A stretch of DNA of 64,000 nucleotides from Acorus gramineus (GCA_030737835.1 CM060855.1:15443438-15507437); one strand, 5' to 3'. Shown: positions 36,217-47,849, counted from the first letter of the stretch. The notes: generated by a model from the sequence alone, not told the origin. Program-made: numbers and translations.

Positions 36217-37874
36217 TCATAAAACTTATTAACGTAGTGAAAAATTAAACAAAAATTCAAACAACGTTGTTGAGATCCTTTAACAAACTTACAATTTTCA
36301 AAAAAAAAAAGAAAAAAAAAAAGAAATATTAATTAAATGCTGAAAACCCTAGATTACCAGTCTCCCTTTTCTACTAATAAAAATTACTAAAATTAGTAAA
36401 AATAAAAATTTGTTATAACTAAATTTAGGGGATTCTAAGAAATAATTGGAATTGATAAAAATCAAATCCGATTTGTTATAATAAAGATATTCAAAATCTA
36501 AAAAATAACTAAAATGACATTTCGAGGGCCTAAAAATAGGAAAAAGGCGTGCGTTATTGTTTTTTGTTTCTACTAGCTGGCTGGTTTTTCTATAAATACT
36601 TGAAAATCTCAAAGTTGATCTTTTTAGGTTTATCGCTCCAAGAACGCGTTGGTCACCCATTCTGCATCACTTACACACATTTTATATAATATATAAAACG
36701 ATGTTGTTATTACATGTGGTCTTTATATGCAACCTCGCGCGTAATTTTATTGTTCTAATGAGCTACATATGTAATATGTTTGGTTTAGTGAAACATGTGA
36801 TTTTTTTTTTATATAGAAAAGTGTGTATATATATATATGTGTGTGTGTGTGTGTAATTCAAGACATTTAAGCATTGAATTTTGGGATTTGGTTAGGTTTA
36901 AGGCGTATTGGACAATTTGATTGTCCAATGCACTCGTGACCTTCCATCTTATTATTTTGAGATAATCTGAGATATTTTATAAGATTTTAAAATTAAAATT
37001 AGAATTTAATTAAATTTAACTCTTCCTTTTTAAGATTTAATTAAATTTCGTATCTCAAAATAATAAAATTGAACAGTCACGAACGCATTAAATAATCAAA
37101 TTGTTTAATGCGTATTAGACCTAACCTAATCCCTCATTGATTCAACAATGCCATGCCTTGTATGTTTAGTAGAATTCACTTCTACCGGCCCTTGGTTCAG
37201 AGTGTTTCCATTTAAAATTGAGATAATATACTGCGGTTTGACATCAAATAAGATTTCAAAATTAACACCCATTTTTTTTCGAAGTTGAAATACAATATAG
37301 TGGCTAAAATTAGTTATTTAAAATGAAATAAGATAATAAGATTGGGATCAGAATATGATTCAAAAGTATTTTCAATTAAATATTATTTAATTGTTTTAAA
37401 CAGAAAATTATTCCCTCTACAAATAATTCAGTATAAATTATTTGAAAAATGGCCAAAAATATAAATAAAATTTGGTCAGAACCAAATTTGCTATTAAAAT
37501 TTGACTCAAGGTAGTCAAATAATAAATTTAATTCCATTGAAATGGTCTTCTAAGAGGATCCCAAACTAATACTATACAACCACACCCCCCCCCCCCCCCC
37601 TCCAATCATAACCCAACAAAATTTGCATGTTATTTACTCAATTCGGTCGGATGAATGGGCAATCCAAAGCATTTCCTTTCAAAATTTCTCAAAGCGCCGG
37701 CAATGGCCAACTTAATTAGAAAGAGCTTCATTGAATAGAAAGTAAAAAACTCTATGTACCCAACCTATAATTAGAAACTCTCCTTTCCTTTGCAGGAGGA
37801 GTACCATTGGAGTCAACACACAAAGTTTTGATTAAACAGAGATCAACTTAATTAAATGGAGCTTCAATAAATAT
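36217..37874. other. Intergenic DNA between divergent phytocyanins B and C
   Basis: Shared 5' region of two divergent genes. It holds a MITE (separate entry), AT and GT microsatellites near 36826-36854, a run of 16 C at 37585-37600, and no gene. The TATA-to-leader block shared by A, B and D is not seen before C, although C keeps part of the leader (CATTGGAGTCAACACAC at ~37805). Confidence 0.5.
36883..37133. mobile_element. 251-bp MITE (near-palindromic)
   Basis: Starts GGGATTTGGTTAGGTTTAAG and ends with the reverse complement of GGGATTAGGTTAGGTCTAAT. The inverted arms (~60 bp well matched) include GACAATTTGATTGTCC and a GTCACGAACGCATTAAA counterpart. No coding. A truncated relative ending GGACCTAACCTGATCCC is at about 41440-41477. 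TSD not clear. Confidence 0.75.
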
Positions 37875-38400
37875 ATGGCTTCTAATCGAATTTTTGTCGT
37901 CCTCGCTATCCTCGCAACCATCCTTCCATCGATCTCCCTCGCCACCGAACACATCGTTGGGGACGACGATGGTTGGAGAATCGGATTTGATTACTCAAAA
38001 TGGGCCGAAGGCAAGACATTCCAAGTTGGGGACACGCTAGGTAAATCCGACTTCACTTGTCACTTCTTGTTTATCATAAATGATTCTATGCCATTTAAGA
38101 TTAACATGTGACATTTGTTGTACAGTATTCAACTATAATAATGCGATACACAATGTCTTCAAAGTGAGTGGGCCTCAATTCCAAGCATGTTATGTCCCGG
38201 TGGCTATGGCGAACAATTCTCTTACTAGCGGACATGACATCGTCGTCCTCAAGACTCCTGGGAGGAAATGGTACATTTGCGGGGCGGAGGGACACTGCGG
38301 TCTTGGCCAGAAGCTCGTCATCGACGTCTCTCCTGTGATGCTATCACCGGTAGAAGCGCCGGCTCCGGCGCCCACCGGGTGGCCGCGATCCAACATCTGA
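37875..38400 (+). CDS. Phytocyanin C, Gln-ligand type, lacking a GPI-type tail, about 146 aa
   Basis: Exons 37875-38040 and 38126-38400 (441 nt in frame). Signal peptide ~1-23 (ends SISLA), then EHIVGDDDGW. Copper site: His in AIHNVF, Cys in KWYICG, His in EGHC, and Gln in GLGQKL. The disulphide Cys is present in FQACYVP. The protein stops soon after the domain, at a short Pro-rich stretch ending GWPRSNI. Unlike A, B and D there is no hydrophobic C-terminal segment, so it should be secreted and not membrane-anchored, unless a frameshift removed the tail. The intron is short (85 bp), and the A/B/D core promoter block is missing, so expression may differ. Confidence 0.9.
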
Positions 38401-39224
38401 TTTATTACTATATCGGTTCTTTAATCAATAAAAGTGTTAAGATTGCATATATACTGAATAAGTTGTAAGCGCACATGCGCGTATGGTATTGTTTATTGAT
38501 CTAATTTAGTGGAGCATCTACATAAACTTTGTTATCGAGAGGTAAAATATGAAAGGCTTATTAGGACTTGATTGTGTTTTTTTGTTATTGGATTGGGAAC
38601 ATAATAATTAAGTTTTTGTTATTTGTTTGATCATAGATAAAAATTTATAAAATGTTAAAAAAATTATTTAACATATTAGAACAACTAATTTATAAGAGAT
38701 GATGACATATGATTTGACATAAACATCCATTAACAATGGAATAAATTAGATGTCGTAATAATGCAAGAGATCTTAAATATCAATATTAATTTATTCATAT
38801 ATATTCTAATATATCTAAACCCACATATTTTATTCAATCAAACATGTTTTTGGGTTCATTTACCTTTATCTCAACCAATTCTATATTTATTCTTCTACCC
38901 AAGTATTCCATAAGAAAATAATGAGGTGTTTGTGCGTACAAACACCTCTACCATTGCTTAAATTAACTCTTTGCACCTCCTAAATATATCATATACCTCC
39001 TACGTATCACAATTGAATAGATGGAATTCTGGCTAGTGGGATGAAATACTTTTATGTCAATCTATCATTGTCAGTTTACGCATTTGATTGAGATTATATT
39101 TATGCACCTCCAGTGGTGAATAAAACTAAAATATGGATTATATTTATGCACCTCCAGTGGTGAATAAAACTAAAATATGTTATTCGCAATTTTTTAAATA
39201 CAAAGTACGTGTCTTACAAATTTA
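38401..39224. other. Intergenic DNA after phytocyanin C
   Basis: AT-rich, no gene. It contains a perfect or near-perfect 44-bp tandem duplication at about 39092-39179 (landmark TTATGCACCTCCAGTGGTGA). Confidence 0.55.
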
Positions 39225-39980
39225 TAAAAGATTTTACCATATTTTCAACTCCCTAGTTGTGAATTTACCTGCGCATGAAGTTAAGAAAAATCACATGCAA
39301 TATCTGTGGGCCTCATAATGAGGGATGGCAAATGTTTATATGACAACGTAATTGGTATGATTGAAAGAATTAAATCAATTATCTTTTTATTATTGACCCA
39401 CACATGGTTATTTTAATTTTCATATACAAAATGATTTAAAAAAAAATGATAGGATGAGCGAGACACATTCACAAAGATTTTTTTGCCTCGGCAAATTATC
39501 CAACTATAAGAAAAACATTCTACGTGACAAGAGTTCCATTTTACATTTGTGCTTATCGATTGTAACATGCACCTGCAATAATCCACATTGATTTCAAACT
39601 CAACTCAGTTTTCAATCTCAATGCATCTTTTTTTTATTTCATTAAAAATAATCATATAATGAAATATGTATTTTATAAAAAATTAAATATATATATTCAA
39701 ATTGTATTGAATCATTTATAGAGTATGTACAAAAAAATTTAAAGAGATATATTTTGTTACAAATAATGCATGTGACTAATGACATAAATGGAGATTTGAG
39801 AATGTAAATGGAACTACAAAATTAGTTGATTGTAACAGTGTAAATAGAATCCATATTTTCTGGCCGACCTAAATCGTTATTAAGAAACAGAAAAATAAAA
39901 AGTTCCTACAAATGGAGAGTTGTGATCAAATGGGAACTTGAATTAAAAATAAAAAATGGTGCAAGACAATGGACTGCAAT
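39225..39980. repeat. Left arm of inverted repeat flanking phytocyanin D
   Basis: Imperfect reverse complement of 41530-42552. Matched landmarks: CAACTCCCTAG, ACATGCAATATCTG, ATTATTGACCCACA, GTGCTTATCGATTGTAACA, AATCCACATTGAT and CAATGGACT. Together the arms enclose a ~1.5-kb loop that contains phytocyanin D. This arm lacks the MITE found in the other arm. Confidence 0.82.
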
Positions 39981-40439
39981 AGCAAATATGGATTGCATCA
40001 TGTTATGGGTAAAAGTCACACCCGCATGCAGTGCTCACATATTCTAAAATATATATATATGCACCAATAAATTGTTTACAAACAAAATCACATGTTTTAC
40101 TTAACCAAACATATATATATATATATATATATATATAACTCGTTAGGGAAATAAAATTAAACGAATGATTGCACATAACAGACAGTAAAATTGTATATGT
40201 AATAACAACATCATCATATTATATATATATATATTATTATATTATATAAAATGAGTATAAATTTTATGACACATGCATGTGGGGCTCTCGACCCTTTGGC
40301 ATATTCCAATGTGTTCTTGCAATCTTCCACCCTTTAAAAAAGGCACGACACAGTGAGTACAAAACACAGGATATGTAATTTTTATGTAGATGCCGTCTAG
40401 AGCCGGTGCCCCAAAAAAATGTGATTAAGGAGAGAACAC

Positions 40440-40447
40440 TATAAATA
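40440..40447 (+). promoter_or_regulatory. TATA box of phytocyanin D
   Basis: TATAAATA, 102 bp before the ATG, preceded by GAGAACAC and followed by AGACTCTTCAAGTGTTGTTAA. It is collinear with the B promoter for at least 150 bp upstream. Confidence 0.75.
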
Positions 40448-40548
40448 AGACTCTTCAAGTGTTGTTAATAATCATCCACAACAAGGCTTAAGAGAATGCC
40501 ATTTGAGCCAACACACACCCTTTCTTCAAACAAGAGAAAGATCTTTCA

Positions 40549-41211
40549 ATGGCTTTTCCGCAAATGTTCGCAATCCTCGCCATCGCGATCATCCTTCCAT
40601 CGGTTGTCCTCTCGACAAAATATATTGTGGGGGATGACCAGGGTTGGACGATCAACTTCAATTACTCGAAGTGGACCCCTGGCAAGACTTTCCGAGTTGG
40701 AGATTCACTCGGTAATTCTTATAAATCTTTTAATCTTGTATACTGGCGTGCATATATGACTCATCATCAATCATCTATATCAATCCAAGATTATCATGTA
40801 ACATCAATATTATTCATTTATTAAAAACCTTTCAATTAAGTTACATTGTACTATATATATAAAATGTCAATTAATTGAATAACCGTATTTGTTTTCACAG
40901 TTTTCAACTATGACAAAGACAATCACAATGTCTTCAAAGTGAATGGCGCCCTATTCAAAGCACGCCAAGTCCCACTAGCAAACACGAACAATTCACTCAC
41001 CACCGGGAATGATGTCGTCCCCCTCAAGACCGCCGGTAACAAGTGGTACATCTGCGGGGCCGAAGGCCACTGCGATCTCGGTCAAAAGCTTGTCATCACC
41101 GTTTTAGACAATCAATCTCCTGCTCCAGCGCCCAGCGCATCTAATAGGACTTCGGTGTCAGGACTTGCATCACTTATCGGGGCAGCAATCATGTTGATCT
41201 TCTTGTTCTAA
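40549..41211 (+). CDS. Phytocyanin D, Gln-ligand type with a lost disulphide cysteine, about 157 aa
   Basis: Exons 40549-40711 and 40901-41211 (474 nt in frame). Signal peptide ~1-22 (ends VVLST), then KYIVGDDQGW. Copper ligands are all present: His in DNHNVF, Cys in KWYICG, His in EGHC, and Gln in DLGQKL. The position homologous to the Cys of FKACQVP in B reads FKARQVP (codon CGC), so the conserved structural disulphide cannot form and the Cys of GHC is unpaired. A short linker LDNQSPAPAPS is followed by a GPI-type tail (SGLASLIGAAIMLIFLF). D is an inverted duplicate of B with shared promoter and 3' flank, and sits in the loop of a large inverted repeat. Confidence 0.92.
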
Positions 41212-41529
41212 ACACATTACATCGTCTTATAGATATCTATTCTCATATTTTACATTTGATGATTATTATTATTTTGGTTGTTACGTTTGATCAAATTTTT
41301 ATTGTTTAATACATTTAAAATGGATTGAATAAATAATTGTAAGCGTGTGATATTTTGCTTTTGGTTGATTGTTGCTTAATGCATATCATCAAAATTCAAG
41401 CAACACAATAGTATAATACACATTCACGGTTCATATTGTGTTGATTGTTTAACTTGCGTTGGACCTAACCTGATCCCTAAAAATAAAAACTTCATAGGAC
41501 GCACCACAAATGTTAATTGTTGTAGTCCA

Positions 41530-42552
41530 TTGTCTTTCACCAAATAGTTGCTTTAATTCAAGTTCCCATTGACCAGGACTCCATTTGTAGAAACTTTTAT
41601 TTTTCTGTTTTTCTAATAACGATTTAGGTGGCCAAAAAATAACTTTATTGCGTAAATTGAAGAGGAGCTCTGTTAATTAACTCATTTTATTATCATTAGC
41701 CACCTGTATTTATCCCAAGTTATTGCACAAAAAAAAAAAGATTTTATGGAAGTAAATATTCTTGCATTTAATTAGATATATATCTTTTAAAAAAAATTTG
41801 TACAAACTCTATAAATGAGTTAATATGATTTATTACACATATACTTTATCTTTTATAAAATAAATATTTATGTAAATTATTTGTAAAAAATGGAGATTGC
41901 ATTTGAGATAAAAAAGAGAACTGAGTCTAACATTTTCCTTTAAAACATATCAATGTGGATTGTTATAGTATAGGTGTTACAATCGATAAGCACATGTCAA
42001 ATGGAGCTCTTGCCAGAAGAGAAAATGTTTTTCTCATATAGTAACGATAACATGTAGAGAGACAAAGAATCTTTGGGAATATGTCTCACTCATCTTATTC
42101 TTTAATTTTCTTTAAATCATTTGGTTTATTTGTGGGTCAATAAGAAAAAGTTAATTAATTTAAGACTTATTTGGGCACACGTTGGCGGGGCAATGGAATC
42201 GGCATCGGCGAACAACGAGGAAGGCAAATGCACACACTCAAACAGGTTTTGGACGTCTGCGTTGGAAGAAAAGAAAACCCTTGTCATATACGAGTTTTCG
42301 TAAATTTTTTCCCCGTTCGCCAACTCTGCGAAAACATGGATTCGGGCAACGCGATCTCCCATGTTTTGGCACCGCGGATGCCCCGCCAACGTGTGCCCAA
42401 ACAAGCCTTAATAGATTCTTTCAATTATACTAATTACATTGCCAATATAAACATTTGCCATCCGTCATTATGAGGCCCCTCAGATATTGCATGTGCTTCT
42501 TTTAATTGTTTGAATTCACAGCTAGGGAGTTGGAAATGATAAAAATTTTAGC
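41530..42552. repeat. Right arm of inverted repeat flanking phytocyanin D
   Basis: Reverse-complement partner of 39225-39980, interrupted by a ~244-bp MITE at 42164-42407. Without the MITE the arm is about 775 bp, matching its partner. The divergence suggests an old event. Confidence 0.82.
42160..42411. mobile_element. MITE with long TIRs inside the right inverted-repeat arm
   Basis: The element is about 42164-42407. Its ends match over ~27 bp: TTTGGGCACACGTTGGCG at the left, and the same sequence as reverse complement at the right (CGCCAACGTGTGCCCAAA). It is flanked by TTAA on both sides (42160-42163 and 42408-42411). The end form GGCTTGTTTGGG and TTA-containing TSD suggest a Tourist-like (PIF/Harbinger) MITE. 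The paralogous arm at about 39365 shows an uninterrupted GAATTAAATCAATTA empty site. Confidence 0.85.
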
Positions 42553-42814
42553 CTCGTTTGGATGGAGGTACTGGGGTAGAATAAGCTGGAATAGATGTGG
42601 ATAGTGAAAAAAAGTGTTTGTTTAGAGTAGATAAACATGTATAGTAATGTCAGATTTATGTGGAATAAACAAGTATAATAATTCCATGGACCCCCCCGGA
42701 ATAGGCTTATACCCGGTTATACATACCACTGGAATGTGGTTCCCACAGTCAAATCACACCTTTTCTTTTGCCCCTCCTACCACTTCCAAGTGAGTTGATG
42801 TTTTCTTTGAATTT

Positions 42815-43020
42815 TTATTTTCAGTGCTTACTCAAACCTATATTCAAATTTTATAAAAAATTTAAGTAAAAGCTTCATTTGATATTGCGTATCTCCAATC
42901 ATCACTTTATATTTTACTCGAATCTTTTTAAAAAAATATAGAGTTGAAGAAGAAAAATAGCCTTTTAAGATTTGGATAAAAATTTGAGTTTTCTTGATTT
43001 GAAATTTTTTTCCAAACTTA
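42815..43020. mobile_element. MITE copy, family shared with the GH3 intron element
   Basis: Shares a collinear series of words with 63100-63395: ATTCAAATTTTAT, TTGATAT...TCTCCAA(T/C)CATCACTTTAT, and AGAGTTGAAG followed by ATAGCC and GGATAAAAATTTGAG-like sequence. No coding. Ends not fully resolved. Confidence 0.6.
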
Positions 43021-43650
43021 CATCATGGGATTGATGGGCGGAATTTATTAATCAAAGTATGGTGAATATTTTCCTAAGATAAATATAATTCCAGTTTAAG
43101 CTGATTTTTTCCCCATGAAGTATGACCATTATTTAATCTATTGGCCAATTGTGATCTGATTGGTGTTTACCAAAAAAAATAAAAATTGTGATCTGATTGG
43201 TGATTTCTCAAGGACTTTCAATCCAATAAAAATCAATCTCTTTTTCGATATAAGACATGAAATGCTTAGAGCATTACGAGACAAGTAATTGGATTAAGGG
43301 CCCGTTTAGTCATTCATTCTCATTTTCATTCTACTGGAACAATCAGAAAAATTATGTTTTGAATTCTTCAATATTGTGTTTTTTCCTAGAGATTCTATGT
43401 TAAATTTATCCTTTCAAAGAATCTATCAGAAGTGAATTCGTGTAATGAAATAATTCTTATTCTATGCTAGAGTTATAAAATTGGTTCAAGTATTTTTTTA
43501 CTTTTGGTATAAAGGTACTGTCATAGGCTACATAATCCTTTACAATAGTGACACATTGGACTACAACTATTACAACTTTACAATAAGGTCATCATAGGCT
43601 TATACAACTACTATGGGATCAGTATCTGCCCACATGAGAACATAAGTGAC
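43021..43650. other. Intergenic DNA, no gene seen
   Basis: AT-rich, with one short local repeat (TTGTGATCTGATTGGTG at ~43148 and ~43186). Confidence 0.5.
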
Positions 43651-44512
43651 AAAAATAAGGGAAATTTTTTAAAATAACCTTAATTTAATAATTATTTCTA
43701 AAAACGACTCTTTCCAAAAATTATTTATAAAAATAACCCTCAACATTGTTTTGAATGATTTGATAATGACACATCACCGCGTGGCCCCATAAAAGGCAAG
43801 TTGTTTACACGCCATTAAGGTGTGTTTTTATTTTGTTTTTTTTGTTATTTTCTTACTTTTTCTATATCTTTAAACAATGTAATTTTTATTACATAAATCA
43901 TTTTTTTAGAAAATTAATAATGTTTGGAATATCATTGCAATGTTTAAAATGAGATCAATATTGTATATATTTAATTTATATTTAAAAATGATAATTTAAG
44001 GTAATTAATTAACATTTATATATTTTTCTAATATTTACATCAAAAACATCATATTTGATTATGTGGATACATAATGAAGAAAATTCTTTAAATAAATGTA
44101 ATTAAATTTTAATACAAAAATGTATAAATGTTAATGAATTTTCTTAAAACTATAATTTAAATGTAAACTAAATATATCCAATATTTGTGTCATTTTAAAT
44201 GTCTCAACGATATATTTCTTATTACCTACTAATTTTATAACAAATAATTTATGTAATAAAAGTTAAATTGTTGAAAGATATATATAAAAAAATAAAGAAA
44301 AAATAAACACGTCTTATTGGGGTGGGAACAATGTCTGTATATGCCTTTTGAGATGCACAAATTAATTACGCTTTAAATGGTATGCTGAGATGGCATTGTC
44401 AAACCGATCAAAATAAGGTTCAAGATCAATTTTGCAAATAATTTTAACAGAGGACCATTTTTAAAAATAATTATTAAGTTAAGGATAATTGCAAAAATTT
44501 TCCCAAAAATAA
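43651..44512. mobile_element. 846-bp AT-rich inverted-repeat DNA element with 8-bp TSD
   Basis: Runs from 43659 to 44504. The left end GGGAAATTTTTTAAAATAAC matches the reverse complement of the right end (GGGAAAATTTTTGCAATTAT). The inverted similarity continues inward (CTTAATTTAATAATTATTT). It is flanked by the direct repeat AAAAATAA at 43651-43658 and 44505-44512. No ORF of note. An 8-bp TSD with long imperfect TIRs fits a hAT- or MULE-type non-autonomous element. AT-richness makes the TSD less decisive than elsewhere. Confidence 0.75.
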
Positions 44513-46651
44513 TGTTCAATGAAAAAAATTGTTGTTTATTCATGTTTGGTTTGAATAGTTTTGAGTCCTCTATGTGACATGTCATCATTAATCAACGTAA
44601 AGATTTTCTGAATTTTTAACATAAAGGATTTCATCTCCTTGAAACACTCCTAGTTTGGGACCTTCGGTGAATCGGTGTGATTAAAATTAAATAATGAAAT
44701 CACAATAGTCGCACTGAGGTTCCTCTCAGGTGTTCATTCACATTATAGTCTAAACCCCCCCCCCCCCCTCCCATTTGGGGTGAAACATAATGCCTGATAA
44801 AAATACTATTATATGTCATTTCAAAAAATTTATCTAACCTAACACTCTCTGCACACATTTCAAAAACTGTCACATCTGTCATATCACACACACATCTCTC
44901 ATACTTATTCCCAGACACAAATAATTTATGTAGTGGTAAAATTGTCATTTAAAAAGTCATAAACTCTTATTCATTTCTTATCTACCACTTATCCTTACTT
45001 TATCCAATATGAACCAAACAACAAAAAGATCAATTTTACGTTTCCCAGTGAGAATAACAGAAAAGACAACAAAAAATTTTTTTTACTTATTCAGCATTGA
45101 TTGTTATCTATCCCAGTATAGCTATCAAGGGCGAATAACTTTATGTCACACCTCAAACGGGGGGGGACTCCACATAACATTCATTTTCTAGCGTGAGAAG
45201 CTAAATTGTTTTTTTTTAAAAAAAAACAAAAAACAAAGGTCACCTTGAAATATATGAAAATAAGTTAATATTAATATTTTAGTGTCCCACAAAATTATGT
45301 GTCACCTAATGTATTCCACTAGTATAAGGGAGGTTCATAAGTAAAATTATCTACCATCAGTTCCTATAAATTAAGAGATTCATTTTTTTTATAATTTATA
45401 AATTTTTATTCATATGTTACTCATTTTTTATTCATAGTTAATAAAAAGTTTTATTATTACGTTTGGAGAATAAATAATAAATTAAATTTTAATAAAGCTT
45501 AAAAAACAAAAATAAAGCTACTTTTGAAATTTTAAAAGCTGATCCACCTCTATTGGCTATTGCAGAGGCTTGTGACGACTGATTTTTTGTGACTGAAAAT
45601 TGAGGTCTTTCTTTCCGGAGTTTGGGCTTTGGTCGTAAATTGAATAAGGCTTGGAAACCATGGCTCATTAATTGACATGGCAATTTGCATTCAAGAAGGT
45701 TCAGCTGGTAGGGGAAAGATCGAAACTTAGGTAGCATTTAAAAACATATTTGAAAAATAAGATTTTGAATAGAGTGGTTTAAATAGACCTTAATTTCTGA
45801 AAAGCGCATTTGCTATGCTTTTTAAAAAACAACATTTTTACATTAAAAGTTGTAAGTAATTTTTTTAATTAAGTTTGTTTTTTTAAATACATTTGGTAAC
45901 ACTCTCTACTATAGTTCTTTCTTTATCTATTTCTTTCTACATCTTGTTTTCTTCCACTACCCGGCCTCTTGTAATCTCTTTTATTGATCAGGCCTTTTTG
46001 TAATAATCTATCTAGTTTATAAAAAGGACAATTATTCCCCACAAAAAAAAATAGCAATCCAGGAATCATGGATTCAAATTACAGTGTCTACCTACAAAAA
46101 ATAATTAATTAAGATATTCAAAGTTTTAATTAAATCGAATTTTCTCTTGATAGGATAATATGATAGAAGTATTCACTAATTAGTGAGAGGACCTATGTCC
46201 GAGTCTTATTGTCTGCTAATAGTAAAAAATTTGACCATAAATAAATACTTATCAATAGATCAAAAAAATCTCAATTGTCACATGATTCCTTTATATTATA
46301 CAATTCAATGACGTTATATTGGTTCTACTCAATCTTTAGTCAAAATTATGACCTGATGAGCGTTTTCAAACAAACTCCCCTACAAGGGTAGCATTATATT
46401 GTTGTCTTATAAAATAGTCATACAGGAGAATTAAATGATTATCTATTTAATTGTTATTCTTTTTAGTCTTTGATACGTTTTTAATCGTCTGTGTAATAAC
46501 TATAGTTATAATTTTAGATGAATAAATAAATTAACGATGAACTAGCCCAATTATCAATGACATGTATTCTTCTTTGATCCACCCTTTTATTTACGAAACA
46601 AAGAATACATAATAAATCCAAAAAAATAAAACATAAAATCACAATTTCCAA
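44513..46651. other. Intergenic DNA, no gene seen
   Basis: AT-rich. It contains a run of 14 C at 44755-44768 and G runs near 45161-45168. The reading at 45489-45737 on the minus strand has no recognisable domain. Confidence 0.5.
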
Positions 46652-46818
46652 TCAAAACACCCTCATCATCACCATCACCACCACCACCACCGCCACCACA
46701 ATTATGAATGGCACGTGAAATGCGCGTGCCGCATCGCTACCACTGGCCGGGCTAGCGCTGCCCCCACTGGTGGTGTGGGAAGGCGAAGACCCTGGCAACA
46801 GAGACCAACGATAGACGG

Positions 46819-47849
46819 TGTTAGGGCCCATTTTGAATGACCCATTATTTGGTTGACCAAAAATTGAGTATTCATTTTTCTCTTCCTAACACTTTAAGTT
46901 CCACATCGGTTAAAATCACTTCATTGTGTCATCTTATACCTAGAGTCAAACCATTCCATTGTTGAGACTTGTTGAATCAAACCCCTACGCGCGCACACGA
47001 GGCCCAACCCATCAACCCGTGGGTTTGAATTTCTGGTGGAAAAACTAGTTAACCGGGCATGCGCGCCTGCACACGAGGCGGGCCGGGCCGGGCCGGGCTG
47101 GGTTGCGGGCCACACTTGGGCGCGCGCGCAGGGGGGGTGCACGTCCCTCTCCTCGGGCCACTCTGGGCCCTTTGCGCGTGGGTTGGGTTTCTTTTTGCCT
47201 CTCACGACAACTTTTCAACTCCTTTTGAATTTGAATTGTTTCTAAAACCGCCACGCCACCTTTCCAAAACCGTCCGCGCCGAGATCTCTCAACGGATGCG
47301 TGTATTAATTGCCCGTTAATGTGTGTAATTATTTCAATTAAGTGGTCGGGTTACAATTTTAATGCACGCATTTATTTTATCGGTTTTCCTTTTTTGCGAA
47401 CGTTGCTGCTGGACTGCCTATATAAAGGTGTCAATTCGTCTCTCTCAGAACAACGAAAATCACAAGTCCACCACCAAAAACAACACACTGTTCTTCTGTT
47501 TTTGGTTTTTTCCTTTACAGAAGAGTCTGTCCTTTCCATTTGTCTGGTTCTCTGATCTGAGCTTCTGAAAGGATCGCGCCTGTTCACTGTGGTCTCCTCG
47601 TAGCTCGCACCCCGAGGAGGCATAACCCTGGTGGTCGTATCTCTCAGTGGTAGGAGCCGTTCATCCCTGTGCGTGGGGGGGCCTTATTCACCGAGGACAG
47701 AGCGTATCTGCTCGCTTCCACCAAAACTGATATGTTTTCTAATCCTCTGTTCTTATTTGCAGAATATTTGCTGTGTTTTATATTGGTTTGAATCTGTGGC
47801 CTTACTAGGTTCTTTGCATTGCCCTGACTTTTAAAAAGTTTTTATAACA
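46819..47849 (+). mobile_element. Probable solo LTR (~1.03 kb) inserted in phytocyanin E exon 2
   Basis: Begins TGTTAGGGCCC and ends TTTTATAACA (TG...CA with inverted TGTTA/TAACA). A TATA box (CTATATAAAG) at about 47418 and a CT-rich leader follow in plus orientation, as expected for U3/R. It contains a GC-rich block at 47060-47170 with GGGCC repeats. Phytocyanin sequence lies on both sides. The 5-base flanks (GACGG and CCCCG) do not match, and part of the host exon is missing, so a deletion probably accompanied or followed insertion. No gag or pol is present. Confidence 0.7.

Noticed and set aside
42171-42473. Overlapping readings of 83-100 residues on both strands
   Set aside because: They come from the MITE with long TIRs, so they mirror each other.
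47036-47319. Gly/Arg/Ala-rich readings
   Set aside because: Produced by the GC-rich GGGCC block inside the LTR.
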